Source: Bacteroidaceae bacterium (GTDB lineage Bacteria; Bacteroidota; Bacteroidia; Bacteroidales; Bacteroidaceae). Taken from it: 64,000 bases of DNA. A program made the translations under genes and the position numbers. The stretch is from the NCBI GenBank assembly GCA_024398495.1, contig JAKSJA010000003.1, positions 25,784-89,783 on the forward strand, read 5' to 3'. Below the pieces are notes generated by a model. That model was not told the DNA's origin. It worked only from the letters and a program-made list of their open reading frames with translations, and made no database searches. Shown here piece after piece: positions 60,774 through 64,000 of the stretch (the first letter of the stretch is position 1; every line of letters starts with the position of its first letter).

Positions 60774-61388
60774 ATGAATACTGAAAGCGTTGAAGAAAAG
60801 GTAATTCGCAAGATTAAGAAATGCGGTAGGGGTAATTTGTTTTTCCCATCCGATTTCGTAAGTTACGGCGAAGTGAAAAATATCCACAAGATACTAGAGA
60901 GACAAACATCTAAAGGAATACTTCTCCGCATCGGACGTGGCATATATTATTATCCAAAAATAGACAAACAACTTGGGCTTGGTGTTCTATACCCAACACT
61001 GGAGGCAGTAGCAGAAGGAATAGCTAAGCACGACAAAGCAAGGATAGTTCCTACAGGACTGTATGCATTAAACAGGTTAGGATTCTCAACCCAGATAACC
61101 ATGAACATTGTATATCTTACCGACGGATACCCTCGTAAGGTTGCGCTGTGGAATGGAGCAACTATACAGTTTAAGCATACACCGCCCAAAAACCTTGCTT
61201 TCCATTCGCACCTTGCCATGCTTTTGACTTTTGCCTATAAGAGTCTTGGCAAGGAGAACATCACAGATGATATACTAGACAAGACAAAGGAGTTGCTTGC
61301 CAAAGATTCAAATGATATAGTAAAACAAGACTATGGGCTGATGCCTTCATGGATCTCGTCCATAATAAAGAAGCTCTATGAAGAATAA
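60774..61388 (+). CDS. AbiEi-like antitoxin (DUF6088 family)
   Basis: The 204-residue protein has an N-terminal winged helix-like part (FFPSDFVSYGEVKNIHKILERQTSKGILLRIGRGIYYYP) and a C-terminal domain, the plan of DUF6088/AbiEi proteins. AbiEi-type antitoxins repress their own promoter and counter a nucleotidyltransferase toxin. The next gene, overlapping by 11 bases, is that toxin type. Assignment is by motif memory and context. Confidence 0.82.
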   Translation: MNTESVEEKVIRKIKKCGRGNLFFPSDFVSYGEVKNIHKILERQTSKGILLRIGRGIYYYPKIDKQLGLGVLYPTLEAVAEGIAKHDKARIVPTGLYALNRLGFSTQITMNIVYLTDGYPRKVALWNGATIQFKHTPPKNLAFHSHLAMLLTFAYKSLGKENITDDILDKTKELLAKDSNDIVKQDYGLMPSWISSIIKKLYEE

Positions 61389-62406
61389 CTATTTCACCCT
61401 ATCAAAAGAGCAACAAGTCCGGATTTTGGAGCAGGCTGCAGCCATTCATGCCTTACCCAAACAAGCCATAGAGAAAGACTTGTGGATATCAGCTATATTG
61501 CAAGTCCTTTTCACTCTTCCTTGTGCTGACAGTATTGTTTTCAAGGGGGGAACATCCATCAGCAAGGTATGGAGAATGGTAAACAGGTTTTCCGAAGACA
61601 TAGACCTGGCTATCAACAGGGCCATGTTCAACCTTGGCGGTGACCTCACGAAGAAACAGGTCAAGAAGCTCCGTAAGGCGTCATCGCTTTTTGTTAAAGA
61701 AAACCTCTACCAGCAACTCACGGATGCCATAAAGGAAACAACTCTTGACGGGTTGTGTGAGATAGAAGCGCAACCTGACGGCGTAGGAGACAGTACATAC
61801 CCAGAGCCACGTATCATATATGTTCGATACCAAACTGTCTTTGAAGACAAACTAGACTATATCGCCCCAGTCATAAAGATAGAGGCAGGATCACGCTCTC
61901 TTCTTGAACCGACCAGTGCCTCGCGAATAAGTAGTATGGTAGAGAGCGCATTGCCAACTATCAGCACTACCATAGCAGAAGTAGATGTCATCACAGCTGT
62001 AGCAGAAAAGACCTTCCTTGAAAAGTCTTTCTTGCTTCATGAATTGTTCTCTGTAAACAATAACGTTACAGCCAAGCGTCGATCACGCCACATATACGAC
62101 CTGCACATGATGATGGAGAAAGGTGTTGCAGAAAAAGCCATCAAGGATGACGAATTATGGAAGACCATTCATCACCATCGTTCAACACTCACAAGTATGA
62201 ATGGAGTTGATTATACACCAGACATACGTGACCACATACAGCTTGTACCGCCAAAGGAAAGTGTTGAGATATGGAGGGCAGACTATGATAAGATGTTAGG
62301 TGCAATGATATACGGTAGCCCACCTACTTTTGATGAATTGCTGGAGAGCATGCAGAAGCTTGAATCGCTTTTCAAAAGCAGAAATATTTCAAAGAATCGG
62401 TCATAA
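61378..62406 (+). CDS. AbiEii/AbiGii-type nucleotidyltransferase toxin
   Basis: The 342-residue protein has the nucleotidyltransferase signature FKGGTSISKVW (residues 55-65) followed by RFSEDIDLAIN with D74 and D76, as in AbiEii toxins of type IV-like abortive infection systems. Such toxins add nucleotides to tRNA or other targets and arrest growth during phage attack. The target here is unknown. The pair with the AbiEi-like gene is complete and the active residues are present, so it may function in phage defence or stability. Confidence 0.87.
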   Translation: MKNNYFTLSKEQQVRILEQAAAIHALPKQAIEKDLWISAILQVLFTLPCADSIVFKGGTSISKVWRMVNRFSEDIDLAINRAMFNLGGDLTKKQVKKLRKASSLFVKENLYQQLTDAIKETTLDGLCEIEAQPDGVGDSTYPEPRIIYVRYQTVFEDKLDYIAPVIKIEAGSRSLLEPTSASRISSMVESALPTISTTIAEVDVITAVAEKTFLEKSFLLHELFSVNNNVTAKRRSRHIYDLHMMMEKGVAEKAIKDDELWKTIHHHRSTLTSMNGVDYTPDIRDHIQLVPPKESVEIWRADYDKMLGAMIYGSPPTFDELLESMQKLESLFKSRNISKNRS

Positions 62407-62460
62407 ATTTATAAAGAATTATTGAAAATTCATAAAATGTGGAAAGCAAAGGTAAAAACA

Positions 62461-62491
62461 AAAACGTCAACTTAAAATCAGTTGACGTTTT
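62461..62491. terminator. Bidirectional terminator between the AbiE-type pair and rubrerythrin
   Basis: AAAACGTCAACT (62461-62472) pairs with AGTTGACGTTTT (62480-62491) across a 7-base loop. T-rich runs occur on both sides, so it can serve both convergent genes. Confidence 0.85.
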
Positions 62492-62514
62492 CATTTTAGT
62501 TTGTGAATTGTTTA

Positions 62515-63054
62515 TTAGAAATTATCCATGTGCAGTTCAAAATAGCTCTGCGGATGAGCGCATGTAGGACAAACCTCCGGTGCTGCTTCGCCAACAACGA
62601 TGTGACCACAGTTGCGGCATTCCCATACCTTTACAGAAGACTTCTTGAACACCTCAGCAGTTTCAATGTTCTTCAGCAAAGCACGATAACGCTCCTCGTG
62701 TCTTTTCTCTATTGCTGCAACAAGACGGAACTTTGCTGCCAATTCAGGGAAACCTTCTGCTTCTGCTGTCTTTGCGAAACCCTCATACATATCTGTCCAT
62801 TCAAAGTTTTCACCTTCGGCTGCGCATTTCAGATTCTCTGCTGTGCTGCCGATTCCGTTCAATTCCTTAAACCATAACTTTGCATGTTCTTTCTCATTGT
62901 CGGCAGTCTTGAGGAATAGTTCCGCAATCTGCTCAAAACCTTCTTTCTTTGCCTTAGATGCAAAATAAGTGTACTTGTTACGAGCCTGACTTTCGCCGGC
63001 AAATGCTGCTTCCAGATTTTTCTCGGTCTGGGTACCAGAATACTTTGTTTTCAT
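62515..63054 (-). CDS. Rubrerythrin
   Basis: Rubrerythrin is a cytoplasmic peroxide reductase of anaerobes. The N-terminal diiron domain has glutamates in [23 protein letters not shown] and EKRHEERY, and the C-terminal rubredoxin-like iron site has CRNCGH and CPTCAHPQ. Length 179 residues, slightly shorter than the usual 190. It stands alone on the minus strand after a bidirectional terminator and fits an oxygen-stress gene of an anaerobe. Confidence 0.95.
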   Translation of the reverse strand: MKTKYSGTQTEKNLEAAFAGESQARNKYTYFASKAKKEGFEQIAELFLKTADNEKEHAKLWFKELNGIGSTAENLKCAAEGENFEWTDMYEGFAKTAEAEGFPELAAKFRLVAAIEKRHEERYRALLKNIETAEVFKKSSVKVWECRNCGHIVVGEAAPEVCPTCAHPQSYFELHMDNF

Positions 63055-63155
63055 TTTCTATTGATTTTGATATTAAACTATTATTATAGATGATTCTAAA
63101 CACATTTCACACCCCACAAGGGTACGAAAAGATTCCAACAGGCAAAATCCTTTTA

Positions 63156-63653
63156 TCAAAAATCGGAATTTTCTTTCTTGGAGAAGGCTTTGTAAAGCTT
63201 TTCGCCTATCTTGTCTTTCGTAAACTCTTTTTCATGGATGAAAGGAGTTGTCGTAAGACGTACCTTTATGACACCGCTTTTTAACTTCTGTATCTGTGCT
63301 TCCGTTATCTCAAACTGTGCCATACCCACCTGCGAACTGGTATCGTGGAAAGTGTCACCGAAAAAGTATGTATCGCCTTTCTTCTCTCTGAAACCGAGAT
63401 TCTTTCCAGGCAGTTTCAACACTTCATTGTCACCAGTACGCAACAGCATCTCTGGGCTGTCCGTAAATCCCAGACTACCGCCATTATCTACGGAAACGAT
63501 GATGAATGCCTTTTTGTCCTGACGTACTGCGGAATACTCCACATGACAGGCATCCTTTGAGAACGAATCGTGTGAATAACTCGCATCCTGTGCATTTGCA
63601 GCGATGCAGACAAGCGTTAAAGCGCAAAATATTACTGATAATTTTTTCTTCAT
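63156..63653 (-). CDS. Small secreted protein of unknown function
   Basis: The 165-residue protein has a signal peptide (KKKLSVIFCALTLVCIAANAQ) and a mature domain of mixed beta strands (HVEYSAVRQDKKAFIIVSVDNG; YFFGDTFHDTSSQVGMAQFEIT). I do not recognise the family. The frame opens at 63740, but the extra residues are upstream of the -7 element at 63668-63661, so the ATG at 63653 is preferred. The -7 element ends 7 bases before this ATG, giving a very short leader. Confidence 0.75.
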   Translation of the reverse strand: MKKKLSVIFCALTLVCIAANAQDASYSHDSFSKDACHVEYSAVRQDKKAFIIVSVDNGGSLGFTDSPEMLLRTGDNEVLKLPGKNLGFREKKGDTYFFGDTFHDTSSQVGMAQFEITEAQIQKLKSGVIKVRLTTTPFIHEKEFTKDKIGEKLYKAFSKKENSDF

Positions 63654-63660
63654 AGCATTG

Positions 63661-63668
63661 CAAAAGTA
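63661..63668 (-). promoter_or_regulatory. -7 element of the small secreted protein gene
   Basis: TACTTTTG on the minus strand (63668-63661) fits TAnnTTTG. Only 7 bases separate it from the ATG at 63653. Confidence 0.5.
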
Positions 63669-63769
63669 CACATTATTTTTCATATTGACAAATTCTGACG
63701 ATACTACTCCTTCAAAACATCCGCCATCTCTGCTACCCAAAATAGAAAATCTTAAAAAAATTACATTTT

Positions 63770-63801
63770 TTTGTTTTTGTTGTCGGTTTTTTGTAACTTT
63801 G
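63770..63801 (+). promoter_or_regulatory. Promoter reading out of the right edge
   Basis: TTTG (63770-63773), 20 bases, then TAACTTTG (63794-63801) is a full consensus match for a plus-strand transcript starting near 63806. Confidence 0.75.
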
Positions 63802-63869
63802 CACCATCTCTTTGAGATACACGAAAAAAAGGGGACTTCTTCTTTCGACCCTGAAGAAAGATTAGCCGT

Positions 63870-63926
63870 ATGGCTGTCAAAAGATTGATGTTGTTAAACA
63901 ACGCTATATATACACATACGGGATAG
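63870..63926 (+). other. Possible 18-codon upstream reading frame
   Basis: An ATG at 63870 opens an 18-residue frame (MAVKRLMLLNNAIYTHTG) ending 2 bases before the next ATG. It could be a leader peptide or a coincidence. No amino-acid run typical of attenuation is present. Confidence 0.25.
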
Positions 63927-63928
63927 CA

Positions 63929-64000
63929 ATGAGGAACGAAATAGGTATTTCGCTCCTGTTTGGTGTTGCCCCTGACAACCGTCAGCTCTCTGACGATAAT
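63929..64000 (+). CDS. 5' end of an unidentified gene, cut by the window edge
   Basis: The frame from the ATG at 63929 reads 24 codons (MRNEIGISLLFGVAPDNRQL ...) to the right edge with no stop. It follows a strong promoter and a roughly 120-base leader. Too little is visible to recognise a family, and another start may be used. Confidence 0.35.
   Translation, partial: MRNEIGISLLFGVAPDNRQLSDDN

Overview
The window looks like a chromosomal segment of a Bacteroidales bacterium, most likely Prevotella or a close relative. The evidence is: Bacteroidetes-type promoters (TTTG, about 20 bases, TAnnTTTG) in front of many genes; menaquinone methyltransferase, class II (B12-dependent) ribonucleotide reductase, a histone H1-like small basic protein, an Oar-like TonB-dependent receptor, BspA-like repeat proteins with the C-terminal 'YNLQGQRV...GGKK' signature, DUF3109, WbqC and DUF1599 families; and moderate to low GC. 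No phage, insertion sequence transposase, rRNA operon or CRISPR array was seen.

Layout. 1-6661 (minus): rpoN, a PAP2-like membrane protein, ispG, rnhB, gpmI, ung and a DUF3109 protein cut by the left edge, almost all overlapping or within 40 bases. 6765-7463 (plus): menG. 7625-17647 (minus): a ten-gene run from a DUF1599 protein through a DoxX-like protein, tpiA, a SPOR protein, folE, dnaG, etfB, etfA, an acyl-CoA dehydrogenase and an aldo/keto reductase. 18101-24871 (plus): nrdJ, folB, a cell-wall amidase, an MCE protein, a terminator, then dnaA. 24864-30077 (minus): secreted beta-helix protein, GH31 alpha-glycosidase, WbqC, MetH-activation-domain protein. 30224-37662 (plus): rsfS, ftsH, cdsA, surE, lpxB, dsbD-like and a small secreted 20-residue-repeat protein. 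37767-42790 (plus): fba, histone-like protein, trpS, a LolD-like ABC ATPase, a short CvfB-like S1 protein and a LysR regulator.

42817-49526 is the accessory region. It holds two copies of a minus-strand cassette: a conserved leader carrying a ten-base G tract inside a hairpin, a secreted BspA-like Cys-repeat protein (1125 and 563 residues, about 17 versus 3 repeats), a short acidic peptide (60 and 56 residues) behind a strong GGAGG ribosome site, and a matching hairpin at the end. It is followed by about 0.7 kb of noncoding DNA built from nested inverted and direct repeats. The TonB-dependent receptor, tRNA-Lys(TTT) with a tandem array of repeats carrying its 3' end, and an RND efflux operon follow. 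The right end holds a COG2407 sugar-isomerase-like gene, an orphan XRE regulator with its own palindromic operator, an AbiE-type toxin-antitoxin pair with an inverted repeat across its promoter, rubrerythrin, a small secreted protein and a promoter leading out of the window.

Most of the window is housekeeping DNA. The most unusual signals are the duplicated G-tract/BspA/short-peptide cassette, a repeat-derived in-frame insertion inside rpoN flanked by 7-base tandem repeats, similar 7-base arrays at other gene borders, and several promoters placed so close to the start codon that the mRNAs may be leaderless.
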